From: Dimargaris cristalligena
Taxonomy: Eukaryota > Kickxellomycota > Dimargaritomycetes > Dimargaritales > Dimargaritaceae
Assembly (NCBI GenBank): GCA_027576995.1
Contig: JANBQC010000071.1
Location: 1-64,000 of the forward strand
Reading direction: 5' to 3'
Length of the DNA: 64,000 nt
Under the pieces are notes generated by a model. It searched no databases. It was not told the DNA's origin and saw nothing but the letters and a program-made list of their open reading frames with translations. The position numbers and the translations under genes are program-made. Positions 10,842 to 22,395 of this stretch are shown here, one piece after another. Position 1 is the first letter of the stretch. Each line of letters begins with the position of its first letter.

Positions 10842-12678
10842 ATGGCAACGACCCACTTCGCCCGCCTAAGTCCGCGGTGTTTCACCACCACCCGGCCCCG
10901 TTCGCTGGCTTTGGGCTGCCTCCCAAAGGCCGCTGCAGTCCGGCAGCATTACTACTTACCCAGCCCGAACCTCCCTCGCCAGCTCCCAGGTCCACCACAA
11001 CACCGCTGGTTCTCGTCGGAGCGCGAGCGTCCTCCACCCACCGAGTCCTTCTCCGAACCCTACATTGCGAATGATCCCCAGGCGCCCGTGACACCCTCGC
11101 CGAAATCCCTGCAGGAAGACCTTTTGAATCAAGTAGGCCAAAAGCACCCCACCCCCTCCACATTTCCATATTGCGTCCGATTAAACCCTACTGGCCTATT
11201 GCTATTCGAAGCCATTTTAATTAACCCGATCTAACGAATACCTCTTATCTGTGGTCGAAAATGGCCGCTATTTCGAACGGTACCATGTTTATTATTGTCT
11301 ACCCACCTCTCCCCCCCCCCGTTTTACCATATAATAGGAAGAATCAAAGGCAACTGAAGCGAAAAAACAACGGAAACGGCGGGCCCTACTGTATGCCGCC
11401 AAAACATTCCAGAAGCCTGCCTACTTGATATGCCCGGCCGTATCCGTAAAGCAAGCCCAGCACCTGCGGGCCCCCGAGGTGGTCTTTCTCGGCCGGAGTA
11501 ATGTGGGTAAATCCTCGCTCATCAATGCCCTATTTCGCCAGGAGAAGCTCGCTCGGACGTCCAAGCAACCGGTAAGTAGTGCATTCCGCCACTTTGCTCA
11601 GGGAAGACTACGAGCACCGCCTGCATTGAGTGGCCCTCATATAGACTAGAGTATATATATGGGTTCGACCATTTCCTATAGCCCCACTCTTCCTAAAATT
11701 ACATAACCGCCCACCCATCCCTACTAATATACGATTCATTCATTTCCTGGATCTCAATGTCGTGACTATATTGTGCAATAATCCCATCATATATGTTAAA
11801 CCCAAACAGGGCAGTACCGCGCAAATGTTTTTCTATAGTCTCGGCTCCATGGTGCCCCAAATGGCCATTCTCACTTTAGTGGATATGCCCGGTTACGGTT
11901 ATCGTTCCCGCCCCGAATGGGGGGAATTCATCAATGAATACTTGAAAAGCCGTGACCAGTAAGTTCATTTAAATAGCTTACCAAGTGGTACCCACAGCCC
12001 CCGCTCTCACCTATATTAGCCGATTAATATTTCAGTTTTAAATACACTTCATATATTAATATATTGCCCATCCACTCTCTCCCTCCTCCACACTACACAT
12101 CACACCCCCATTACCTGTGTTCTCTTTGCTTAGATTACGAGGCGCATATCTATTGATCGATGCCAACATTGGCGAACTCAAGGCTTCAGACATCCAAGTT
12201 ATTGAGACTCTGAATTACCTGCAGGTTCCTTTCCAGGTTCGTCCATAGATAACATTTCCCTCTCTACCTCCACTATTTATAAGAATCAACCTAACCCAAC
12301 GGCCTAGCTACGATGGTTTGTGTTTTTTTTTTAAAAAAAAATACACCTGTAGTTGCACTGAATTTCCCCCTAAAAGATCACCCCATATGACTAACCTCCA
12401 TCTCCATTATCCCTACTGCATTGCTTCCCTTTTTTTCATACATTTCTCACCATAACTCTATGGGATGTGGTCTAAACGTACACTAGGTGATCCTAACCAA
12501 AATAGACAAAGTCAAAGATACAACCAAGGTGGAAGCGGAAATCACTCGCAAAGTACGCGCATTATCGTCTTATTTCCAGGAGCCCGTATTTTTGGCCAGT
12601 TCGCGTCGCGCCTACGAAATGGCTGAACTCCGGCTGAATATTCTAGTGACCTGTCGGGTGGCCAAAGCCCCGAACTAG
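10842..12678 (+). CDS. Mitochondrial EngB/YihA-type GTPase (GTPBP8/MRX8-like)
   Basis: Five exons: 10842-11132, 11338-11571, 11810-11958, 12134-12236, 12487-12678; 322 aa, all in frame. The N-terminus (about 1-40) is Arg/Thr/Ser-rich without acidic residues, a likely mitochondrial presequence. Exons 2-5 encode the EngB G domain: G1 [14 protein letters not shown] (about 149-162), G2 region KQPGST, G3 [13 protein letters not shown] (D about 200), the [18 protein letters not shown] helix and G4 VILTKIDK (about 260-267), then FLASS as the G5 region. Bacterial EngB is a ribosome-assembly GTPase; fungal homologues such as MRX8 act with the mitochondrial ribosome. The first donor is GTAGGC, weaker than the others, so the exon 1 end is the least certain part. 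An AATAAA follows the stop by 18 bases. It is convergent with the polo kinase gene. Confidence 0.87.
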
Positions 12679-12696
12679 GGCATTGGTTATTTACCC

Positions 12697-12702
12697 AATA
12701 AA
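12697..12702 (+). terminator. Polyadenylation signal AATAAA of the EngB-type GTPase gene
   Basis: A perfect AATAAA hexamer lies 18 bases after the stop codon. Assignment is by position. Confidence 0.5.
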
Positions 12703-12890
12703 GTCCCCCTTTGGAATATAATGGCCCTAGCGTTAATGTGGGGAGGGGGAGGTTAATTAGAGATTGCCCGAGCTATGGAAACATACGCGGGCTTTGGACA
12801 ATGGTAACATGATGGGCCCAATAAATTCACAGCCGAATAATTGCCCAAGACGAATATACGATGCATTTCAGTTAGAATATATTTGTGGTG

Positions 12891-13015
12891 CTAGGTAGCT
12901 TCATCGTTCATTAGCTTGGGCCTTGGGTTGCAAGCGGGAGGTAGTATTCCCGTCTCTTTCAGGATAGCCCAGAATTCACATAATGGTTCCTTGGCATACC
13001 AAATATAGAATGGGG
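12891..13015 (-). CDS. Possible terminal exon of an unidentified small protein
   Basis: On the minus strand an open frame reads FYIWYAKEPLCEFWAILKET and then GILPPACNPRPK before a stop at 12891-12893. Its aromatic and charged composition looks like genuine protein, and the frame is blocked by a stop immediately upstream, which would need a splice acceptor near 13018. I found no upstream exon or start codon and cannot name a family. It may be the end of a small spliced gene or a decayed fragment. Confidence 0.22.
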
Positions 13016-13902
13016 GCGCTCATTGGCTTGGAAGGAGCGGATCCAAGTGTCTTGGAACTTGGGATCGAACGGGGAGGAGAGAGAGTGAGATTCTAACAGA
13101 ACAATGCTGCGTGAGTAGATCTGACAGGGTATTGCATATAGTAACGATGCACCCTAATTTGTTCGAATGGGATTGAGCAAGTTAATCATCCTATTTTCCT
13201 GATAAACGCTGACATCATAAAATAGTAACAACCATTGGTTTCGTTGGATTAATCGTCAGTGGCAATTGATGACCGCCATCGATAATCAATTACGGCTTTC
13301 CAAATCGAATGAATAAAAATTCCTTCAAAAGCTTTCGCATGGTCGTGAGAGGGGGGGTTGAATTTTTATTGAATTGGGATCGAATAAAAAGCAGAAACAA
13401 AAACAATGTAAATTTAATGAAATGATATTAGAGTGAGACCATATGGCGATAAAAATCACTAAAAGCACATTATAAAAATGTAATATTAGGTCGACCCAAA
13501 ATAATAGCCCGGCGCGGTCGTGTGTGTACTTATTTAAAGTATCTTAGCTGATTTGTCAATTCAATCGGTTCTAGGTTAAGCCAGGAATCGAAGAATTGGT
13601 GACAATATATAAGCATAAACGATGGCATCCAATTGTCAAACCTTCAGACATAAACATCCCAAGTTGGTTAGTAATTTGAACATGATTATGGGGCGATCGG
13701 AGAAAAAATAACGGATTTGAATAATATCTCCATATGCAATATATTCCTTAGACAGCAAGAGGGCATAGTAAACATGAGAAATGAGAAGAAATAAAACACA
13801 TTAGTTCAGTGAATGGGAATGTCAAACATAGATTGTGAAAACAAAATAGAAGCAAGGCCTAGGGGTGGTTAGCCTCATATGTATAGATAACAATAATAAG
13901 AG

Positions 13903-13928
13903 GAATAATAATAATAATAATAATAATA
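13903..13928. repeat. (AAT)n microsatellite
   Basis: About eight AAT units in A-rich intergenic DNA downstream of the polo kinase gene. Confidence 0.8.
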
Positions 13929-14270
13929 CCACAGCGACCGAAATGCTGGGGTACTAAATAAAAGATAAAAACCAAAACAAAGAACAAATACGACGGACTA
14001 AGAGGAACTAATACCGATAAATATAAAACCAAAAAAAAACCCCAGATTGTAAAAGTAAAAGTATATCATACATGGCTGAAACCAAAAACAAGACTGATAG
14101 AAAAAAAGAGATGATCATAGCACAGGTTAACTCACCACACACCTCCCGAAATTTTCAAAGTGGACACACAACAGTTACTCTCAAGCGACTATTGAGTGGC
14201 CAAAGGGGATGCTTTAGAGGAAGGCCAGTCACACTGCGCGGGTAACCATCCCACATCACCAGCCTCGTTA

Positions 14271-17200
14271 TTAACATTTGGGCTCCGTGCCGGTCCGGCG
14301 CAAGTTAATCAAGCCAAGCACGTCACGAGTGTACTTGAGCCGCTTTAGCACATCGTTATTAGCCCGCAAATTTTCCAAATCGGTCAGGGCGTAAGTACTG
14401 GCTTTACCCTCCGAAATGTACGTAATCACTTCGCCCCGATTTTGAATGATTAGCTTGGAGTGGTCATGGATGAAATTGAGCTGCAGGACCCGGTGACTAA
14501 TGCGAAAGACGGCGGCGTACTTGGTACGAATAAATTTGTTCAAGTAGAGCAGGTTATGGGCCGGGTCACGGTTAGTCCAGGCCAGGGGGCAGTGGGAACT
14601 ATGGGTCACCATCCCATTGGAGGTGGGGTCAGAGCTCGGACTGACGGCGGTGGTACCGGACGTTGAGGTAAGTTTGGCGCGGTCAGCCGCCTGTTGGGAG
14701 TCTGAAGCGCCGCATATACAGAGGGAGGGGTCATTATCCGATTGCCCCTCACCCGAACTACTGGCGTTGTACCAGAAACTGGGGTTATTTCGGTGGGGGT
14801 TCGATATATTTTCGGGCACGGTGTTATGCAACTGTTTCCGCATGTAGCGCCGGAACTGGAGAAGGAGGGTGACCTTCTTTTTCAAATCGGATGGGTAACT
14901 GTCCAACGTGTGGGATTCCCGTTTAATGGACTTTTGCGACTTGGTGGGGTCGTAGAAGAGATGTTCGATACGTTGCTGATCGGGTAGCAGCAATAGGGTG
15001 GTGTTATCATTGAAATGCACCCCGTAGGAATTGTTGGTCAGCTCGTAGCCCAGCCCATACTTGTTGGAAAGGTCGATCCACTTACTCATGAACACCTTAG
15101 GGAAGTGGGCTGCTTTGGGGTCTGCCGTAACACCCATCCGACTCGGATCCGGCGGGGTGTTGTGAAGGTCCTGGAAGAACTGGTTAATCCGGTTTTCCAT
15201 ACCAGACATAACGGGACACTTGCGGTTGCGGTCGGGTTCAGACGAATGGTGGCTCGGGGGTGAGTCGGCCTGGGGCGGCGGGGGTGGTAGTGCGCGTGAC
15301 ACCCCCGGAGAGGCAGCCCCCGAGGGGTTGGGCTGGGACTGGCTGCGCGGGGGCATGGGATGACCCGACGCCGGCGGCTGACTGGGCCGAACCGAACCGG
15401 TTGGACCGCCACTTGGAGAAGCAGGTCTTTGGAAGGCTGACCGAGGGGTGGGCCAGGCGGAAGATTTGCTGGCGACAACCTCCTGCCTACTTGACATGGG
15501 ATTGCTGCTGGGTTGGGCATGGGAGACTCGGGGACTAGATACGGCCCCGGGGTTCTGGATGGACTCGGGTGTATCCGGAAGCTGCGCGTCTCCCCGGGCG
15601 TAAGGCGATTGAGGGCTGTATTGTCCGGAGCGGTGGGAATGGGGTTGGATATTGGCAGTGGAGATGGGTTTAGGACTGGATTGGCTGCGACCACTTGGAT
15701 AGCCGGCCGAGCCCTGGCTCGCGGGTAATGAGGCGGATTTCTCTCGGTTAATGTGGAGCTGTTGGAGCTGGGCGGTCAATACCTCCGGGTGGGCCGGCCT
15801 AGAAGAGTGTGAAGGGGGGGCCGCCGCTGGCTCGCCCTTACCATCAGTGATGGCTGCGGGTCGACGGCTGTTAGTTAGGGAAGCCGAATTACTCCTGGAA
15901 CGTCTGTACGAGTCTGGAATTTCGGGGGCTTGGAAGAAGACGGAGCGGGGCATGTCGGGCAAGAGATTATAATTAGCGAAAAAGGCCATGCGGCGAATCT
16001 CGTAGGCATTGGGTCGTTGACTGGGGTCTTTGTTGAGGAGTGATAAAATGAGATACTTAGCGTCCGATGAGACGCGAGGGGTGTCGGGGAAGCGACACTC
16101 CTCGTTGGAGATTTTTTCGTACAGGAGCCTGGACTGGGCCTGCTTAGCACCCCCCGAGACGTGGAACGGGGGTTTGGAGTAGAGCATACTGTACATGACG
16201 ATGCCCAATGCCCAAATATCGACTTCATAGCTGTGGCCGTCTTTGGTTCGGGCAATAATTTCAGGCGCCAAGAAGTTGGGGGTGCCGAGGAACGACTTTT
16301 TGCGTTCCTTGTCGGTGCCCAGCATGGCCGAGAGGCCAAAGTCGGCCACCTTGACTTGCATGGACTCGGTCAGTAACACATTGGCAAATTTGAGGTCGCG
16401 GTGGATGACCTTGTATTTATGCATATGTTCGACGGCATCGATGAGTTGGTACATGAAATAACGGACCTCGGGCTCCGATATGCACTTGCGGGTCTTGAAG
16501 ATGGCGTCCAGGCTCTGCAGGGGGGAGAGAAGAAATAATGCGGGCGGAATACAGCATACAATTGGTAGGAGCGAAGGATTAATACTAGGCCCAAGTACCA
16601 GTAAGACCAGAGGAACATCCTCATACCAAAAGGCCGTCTGGGGCTAGAGGGATCTAGTCTCCATAGCTGCGGTAGACAGAGGGGTTGAGAGAGAGAGAAT
16701 GCCAGTTGGGGTATTTGGGAGACTACCAAATATACCAACATTAAAAGCCCAACCAGGCCGGCCGATTGCAAAATAGGTATCAAAGAGCAGAAAGTCGATC
16801 TATCGCTATAAATGAGCAGGGGTGACAATCAAGCACCCCTTGCGGAGTTTCGCGAAGGAATGGAATTGCGAAGTCAGTGACGATCTTGGCGGAAGAAAAT
16901 GCGGATCGGGGTTAAATCGAGCCACCGGGAGCGGCTGACAGTCAGTGGATAGACGCCCTCTACATGGGCGTTGCATTTCAATTTAATTTAATTTAATTCG
17001 ATAAACGGGGATATCTAAACCAAAAACACTGACCAAGCCTAAAGTATGGGGGGGGGCGAGGACTTACCTTACTAGAGCATAACTCCATCACAATATACAC
17101 GAAGGCATTATCTTCGAAACATTGAACGAAACCGACGATATGGGGATGACCCGGAAGTTTACGCAGGGTTTCGATTTCATTGATGAGCCGTTTACGATAC

Positions 17201-17717
17201 TGCGGGTTCTTGAAGTTTTGCTTGTCTAACACTTTGCAGGCATACCGCTCTTCCTTATCATTGACCACACTGTAGACTCGACCAAAGGCACCCTAAAAGG
17301 AAAAACAACAAATGGTGAGGGAATGCAAAAGGGTGGGGGATGGACATATACTAGGCCTATAGAGTAAGAAGTCAAGTCGAGAAAACAAATAGGTGGCATA
17401 TAAACCTCGCCCGGACAAGAAGGGTTGTGGCCCATGTGCATATAGGGCAGGTGTGACTCTAGGAGAGGGTGCCCGGTGGGGTTCTTCTCTGGGAAAGGCA
17501 CATCCCCAACAACAGGCCGACCAGGGCTAGCAATATAGACAAGGTAATAGAAATAAACACGTACAGCACCGACGAATTCCTGGGGACGATATTCGCTTCG
17601 CAGCTTCTTGTCTCGGAATATAGAAGGGAGATGGGGCCAGACGGCGTCTTTGAACGGACGCGGCGGGGCCAATTCAAAGGTTTTTAGTTTGGGGGTGCCA
17701 GCACTGACAGCAGCCAT
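14271..17717 (-). CDS. CDC5: Polo-like kinase (CDC5/plo1/PLK1 family)
   Basis: Three exons: 17565-17717, 17068-17292, 14271-16514; 873 aa. The introns split the glycine loop (VGA joined to GAFGRVY) and follow MELCSSK, both in phase 0. The kinase domain spans about 40-310: catalytic Lys in RYACKVLDK, HRDLKFANVLL (about 164-174), DFGLS (D184), activation segment KKSFLGTPNFLAPEII, and WALGIVMYSMLYSKPPF. A long Ser/Pro/Gln-rich linker (about 335-560) leads to two polo boxes: VFMSKWIDLSNKYGLGYEL with HFNDNTTLLLL, and FIRTKYAAVFRISHRVLQLN with FIHDHSKLII, which keeps the His-Lys phosphate-binding pair of the family. Polo kinases drive mitotic entry, spindle pole function and cytokinesis. The activation segment has LGTPNFLAPE where most members have CGTPNYIAPE, with Ser at the activating Thr position. 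The start is the ATG before the short Pro-rich N-terminus. Confidence 0.93.
16980..16998. repeat. (ATTTA)n pentanucleotide repeat in polo kinase intron 2
   Basis: About three and a half copies of AATTT in tandem, inside the second intron of the polo kinase gene. Confidence 0.6.
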
Positions 17718-18733
17718 GGCAAATACGGTTGGCTAGACGGGCACAGTTTGAAGTGCAGGCTAAATGGGGTATATGTATAGGTATATATAGAGAGAGGTAT
17801 TTGGATACGGGTAGAAAGGGGAAAGAGAAAGAAAAGGACACAGGCCGGGGAAGTAGAAAATAACTCAGCAAAGGGAATCGGACCAAGTAAGGCGAATGCA
17901 GGTATAAAGAGGCAGGGGAGTTTGTAGGTCAAGAAGGGGAGGGGGAATGTTTGGGTGAGCGGGGCCAAGAGAGGAAGGATCCGAGTGCGCTAGTCAGACA
18001 CATATAAATAACACTGACGGCCAGGGAAACACACCACCGACTTTGTTGGATCGGCTGACTGGTTGATGAGAAAAAAGGCGTTGTTAAGGAGAGCAAGCGG
18101 AGAAGAAGAACAGAAGCAGAGAAGGTAGAAAGTATTAGGTGCTTCCTATGAATGCCTGAAGGGATGGTGTATTCTCCCTGTTGGACTCATATCCCCCGAA
18201 ATAGTGAAAACCACACCTTAAGAATGACTCAACGGACAGTGGAGTGGAGAGAAGGGAAGGGGAGGATCGACCCTAACTTGTTGTCATTTTGGCTGATACT
18301 AACCTCGACCTTGTACGGCAGAAACCCCAAACATTATTCCACCACCACCACAACTCCGCCGCCCATAACAACAACACGCTCCCGGCTGGCGCGCGCGCGT
18401 TAATTGGCGTAGTCCCAGGCTTTGTGACGCGCGGAGAGGGCCAATCGTCAGCGAGCGAACTATTTATCGTACCCTTCCACCTACCCAATAGCTTCCCCAT
18501 TCATCGATTCACGACCCGAGTAAAACATCCTATGCCGCACCGACTTTCGAACCCTAACCCTCCTCCTATACCCACACCCCTTACGACCATCACGAACCCC
18601 AGCCTACGACCAAGGCAGCCGGCCTTCGTCCCCCCCCCTCCGAGTCGCACGGCATCCGGGCCGGGCTAGAGAAGCCGTCCTGCATAACCACTAGGTCGCA
18701 GGTCTTGTTGTTTCTTTCTAACCTCGCGAAACC
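17718..18733. other. Polo kinase upstream region, no gene accepted
   Basis: The minus-strand sequence upstream of the polo kinase ATG is pyrimidine-rich. Open frames between 18150 and 18670 are Pro/Thr/His-rich, lack ATG starts or recognisable motifs, and were not accepted as genes. Confidence 0.45.
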
Positions 18734-19317
18734 ATGTTTACGCAGCGGACTGCATGGTCCCGCTTATTTACCAGCCAGGGGCGGCTGCTGAGGCGTTGAG
18801 GGGAGAACACCACCATTCCTATACATACCTTTCTCTCTCTCTCTCTCTCTCTCTTTCGCTGGTAAAACGGTGGCGCTCTACCCTAACCGGTCGGTCCTTC
18901 CTTTCTGCACGCCAGAATCTTAAGGGGCCCGGACCGCATACCCCCCACTTTCCCTGGACCTGTCCAGTGAATCCCTGGGGAGGGGGGGCTGGTCACAATG
19001 CCCAGTCTAATTCACCCGGTCCTGCTTAACATACCCACCCCTGCTGACTCCATTACGGGCCTTTAGTCCCTGCCTGCCTGTCTGGATCGGTCGTCGATTA
19101 CGCGCGCCTCCGTTGCTTAACCAGGTGCTCGTCCCATACCTCCCCTTCCCACCATGGTGCAGATGACCCAGCGGATTAGGTAACCGTGCCCCATCTGCCT
19201 GTAGAATTTATCTATTTATCACTTGGGTATATTACATTCCCCTTACTAAACCTGGCCTTATGCCGGGGGCTTTGTCCGGTCCGCCATACTAACCTAAATA
19301 GCGACATGGCCCCATAA
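18734..19317 (+). CDS. Possible short mitochondrial protein gene (three-exon model, unidentified)
   Basis: ATG at 18734 begins a peptide with a textbook presequence composition (MFTQRTAWSRLFTSQGRLLR: Arg-rich, no acidic residues). A tentative model joins 18734-18794, 19125-19179 (continuing RARPIPPLPTMVQMTQRI) and 19302-19317, giving 43 aa in frame. The second intron contains a perfect TACTAAC branch-site sequence just before its acceptor. Weaknesses: the first donor is GTTGAG, the first acceptor has a poor pyrimidine tract, the terminal exon is minimal, and I recognise no family. Without splicing, the first frame stops after 21 residues. Confidence 0.25.
18831..18854. repeat. (TC)n microsatellite
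   Basis: About eleven CT units inside the possible first intron of the candidate mitochondrial gene. Confidence 0.85.
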
Positions 19318-22170
19318 ACTCTATACCAGCTCACTTCTCCCAGGGCCAGTGATTTCCCAATCCGCTCTTCCTTCTTATTCTTCTACTTCTACCCACGCCT
19401 CCCTGCTTGCCTAAGTGACCAACTGTTATCCCGTCCATCGGCCATGGCGGCTTCGTTGACGCTAGTTCGGTAACTACAGCAATCCCCGCGACCTATCTTC
19501 CCTTTTCATCATGAAGGCCTCCTACTGCTGCATAGCGAAGCCCCGGACCTTGGGCCAGCACCCCCCCACAATAGGTACCCTACCGCATATGCAATCCGAT
19601 AAAACTCCGATTAGCGCGAAAATCGCGGAGTGGGCGGCTCACCCCATTGGGTCAGTGGGTCAAGATTTAACCACCCTCCTACTCCTTTTTTCCCCGTCGA
19701 TATTGCGTATCCAATCACGCCGCGTAGTCCTTCCTTTCCCTACACGACCTTCCCCAACCAATGTCGGTGAATTCCGAATGACGAATGAAGGGCCCCCGAT
19801 AGAATGGTAATACGATACTGATGGGTAGAGGTGGTTGGCCAGAAACTACATCCAGTATTCGGAACCAGTAAATAGGTAAGTAGCTAAGTTGACTGGGCTT
19901 GAAGAATATATTAAATGGGCTGGTGGACAAATCAGCAAACCAGCAACTTAACATTTCTTAATAAAGTAAAATGGGTAAACCAATATACAACATCACCACA
20001 CCATCCTCCTGTGAGTGGGTCGCACAGATTGAATCATTGCTAGTTAACCAGATTAACCTTACGCTCACTTCATTTTCGGGCGTGTACACCATACCAGCAG
20101 CTCATTTGTATACTAATTGTTTTAGACCCCTCAGCCCATTCCGGGGATTGCTCGAAAAATATTATATTAACACTGTCTGAAAACACCAGTAAGCAGTCTA
20201 GAATATCGACCTGGGAAAGAGTAGGCTGAAACCTGCCAGTGGATACCAGTGTAAACCTGGAAGGGAAATAGGACGTGAGTCACATTTGGGAAGTCAGTTG
20301 GTCCAGTAGTAGTAAGCGGATCCATCGCCTGGCCAGGAAAATCATTCCGGGGTAGACTATATTAATCCTAGGGTCAAATGGGTTCAAGGATATAGATAGG
20401 CATTTGGCAGACTTGGTCCTGAGGAACCTGTATATATTTAATATCCCGGGCCAGGGGGTTCCATTTGCAGGGGCACAGCCTCGGTTGAGCCATTTCGCTA
20501 CAACTCTCCTCACTGCCGGCCCCAAGGCTGCTGGATTTTCCTAGGATAGTCTTGCCCATAGACGAGGTTCAACCTACACAGGAAATAGATACGCCAACTT
20601 ATTGAACTAGCTCTGCCACTAGCTAACCAAGGCCAATATCTCTCGCTGTAGCCCTGTAGACATTCCGCGCCCATTGCCATTGCCACGCCGCTAAGTTGAT
20701 TTCTGTACTATAGCAATTGTCAGGCGATGGTTTGGTTTACTTCCATAAACGGAGAGTTCTAGAATAGATTAGCCGGTTGTATTAGAATAAAAAATCTAAA
20801 AAATCGGCTGATATATAATGAGAGTATAAGAGGCACCCTAACATTGGTCGGGAGCTGATGGATAGCGGTTACCGGAACCACTGGGTGAATCCCACTTAGT
20901 TTAACCAAGGAGCAACCGGAGGTTGAACAATGAGCTCCAAGTCTGCTCTTCACATGAATTCTATACGCGATATCTATACCCAGGCATATTACACCCCGGA
21001 ACTAACACATGGAGAATGGTCATAACAATCCAAACGAACAGTTATATTCACGCTGCCCATCACCCCGGACCCGAATGGAGGAGACAGTCAATAGGCTATC
21101 GCATACGGAGTTACCAAACAAAAAACCCCGTAATTATACAAATACCCGTTAACAATAGTGGGTGGCGACTATAGGCTGGCCTGGTTCAAAAGGTGAAAAT
21201 ATAAATAAGGTGTATGACTAGTTGCATTATTATGGTTCTCAGCTGTTTCCAAAAAGAAGACCGGTGCTGTGTTTAAGTTTCCCTACTCCGCTGATAGTCC
21301 TCGGACTTCATCATCGCAAGGCCGGATTGGACTCTATCCCGCTGAGAAGTAATGATCAATATAATATTGGGTCGATTTGTATCCGTTTCCATTGAACCCC
21401 ATTATTGCCGTGCACTCATTCCAATATTTGATCATCGCTTTTAAGCCATCAATGGACTAGCCCAACCCGCTCATGTGTACGCCCGAACTATTAGGTTGGG
21501 TAAGTTGTAATCAATATTGGGGTGTTGCTGTATCCACCAACCACGTCCCGTGGTGAATTTAATGATTTGTATCATTAGGTTTCCGACGTATATTTAAGTA
21601 CAGGATATTAGATAATTGACTCCGACTGTTTTGCGACTTGGTTACCCTACAGCAGAGGCATACATTGCCTTTATATAGAGGTATCCGTAAAAGTGCCATA
21701 AACATTCCCAACATATTACTGCGGGCATTTCATTGGCTTTAAGTAATATATTTGTCCTTTCGGCGAATGTACGGCGAGCTGCTCTATTATAGGGGCCTGA
21801 CTAAGCACAGTAAGTATTTGATTCCGAGACTATTGTTTTATTGTTAGGTATTGCATGAAAAAAAAGTTGGCTTCGCGTTGACATACTTCTTCGGAAGAAA
21901 CACGACCATCCATAAAGGTGTCACCGAAAATACAAAATATGTGTCCAAGTAACAAGAAAACGGAAGGGGGTGTCCTATTGATTAACCTACCAAATTGCTT
22001 TTTATAAATATGTATACCTATAGCTGCTAAAACCTCACTTTGTTATATTCAACTTTGAAGCTAAATGGCTTCTAGCCCCCTATTGTGACTTTGGCGGGAT
22101 CTACCCCACCTACAACGTGCACTGCCTATTAAGTGAATGCAGCAATCCTGAACAAGGAACTAATTGTTGA

Positions 22171-22292
22171 TATGTGAGATGTTTAACCAAGCTGTATAAA
22201 CGAAGAATCGGTGGAATAGTCATGCTTAACCAGTAGTATTTGCCTCATCCAACGGATTTATTGTTATACAGCCTGGCTGAATCTTTTCCATA
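22171..22292 (-). mobile_element. MITE copy D (reverse orientation)
   Basis: A 122-bp member of the element family described at 30056-30196, in opposite orientation. Its right half is the reverse complement of the left half of the type copy, including the internal GATGAGGCAAATACTACTGG-like segment. Both ends carry diverged copies of the terminal inverted repeat (TATG at each end, then AGCTGTATAA and its complement TTATACAGCC inside). A further 3'-end-like fragment lies at about 22309-22333 (CAGCTAGGCCAATTTTCACC). Confidence 0.7.
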
Positions 22293-22373
22293 TCCTTTAG
22301 TTCCTTAAACAGCTAGGCCAATTTTCACCCATACGCTTTCACAGCTATCGCATCAGCTTCACTCTCTTTTTTT

Positions 22374-22395
22374 AAATAATAATAATAATAATAAT
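22374..22395. repeat. (AAT)n microsatellite
   Basis: About seven AAT units, 80 bases after MITE copy D. Confidence 0.8.

Larger units (their letters stand above)
12703..14270. other. Intergenic region between convergent GTPase and polo kinase genes
   Basis: The sequence is A-rich and low in complexity from about 13300 to 14200, with an (AAT)n run at 13903-13928. The only coding-like segment is the short minus-strand stretch at 12891-13015 listed separately. Confidence 0.5.

Noticed and set aside
15086..15694. 202-codon minus-strand frame rich in Pro/Ser/Arg
   Set aside because: It overlaps the linker of the polo kinase in another frame; the polo frame carries the conserved domains on both sides.
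18289..18669. 126-codon plus-strand frame rich in His, Asn and Pro
   Set aside because: Begins with a non-ATG codon and shows no motif; likely noncoding leader-like sequence.
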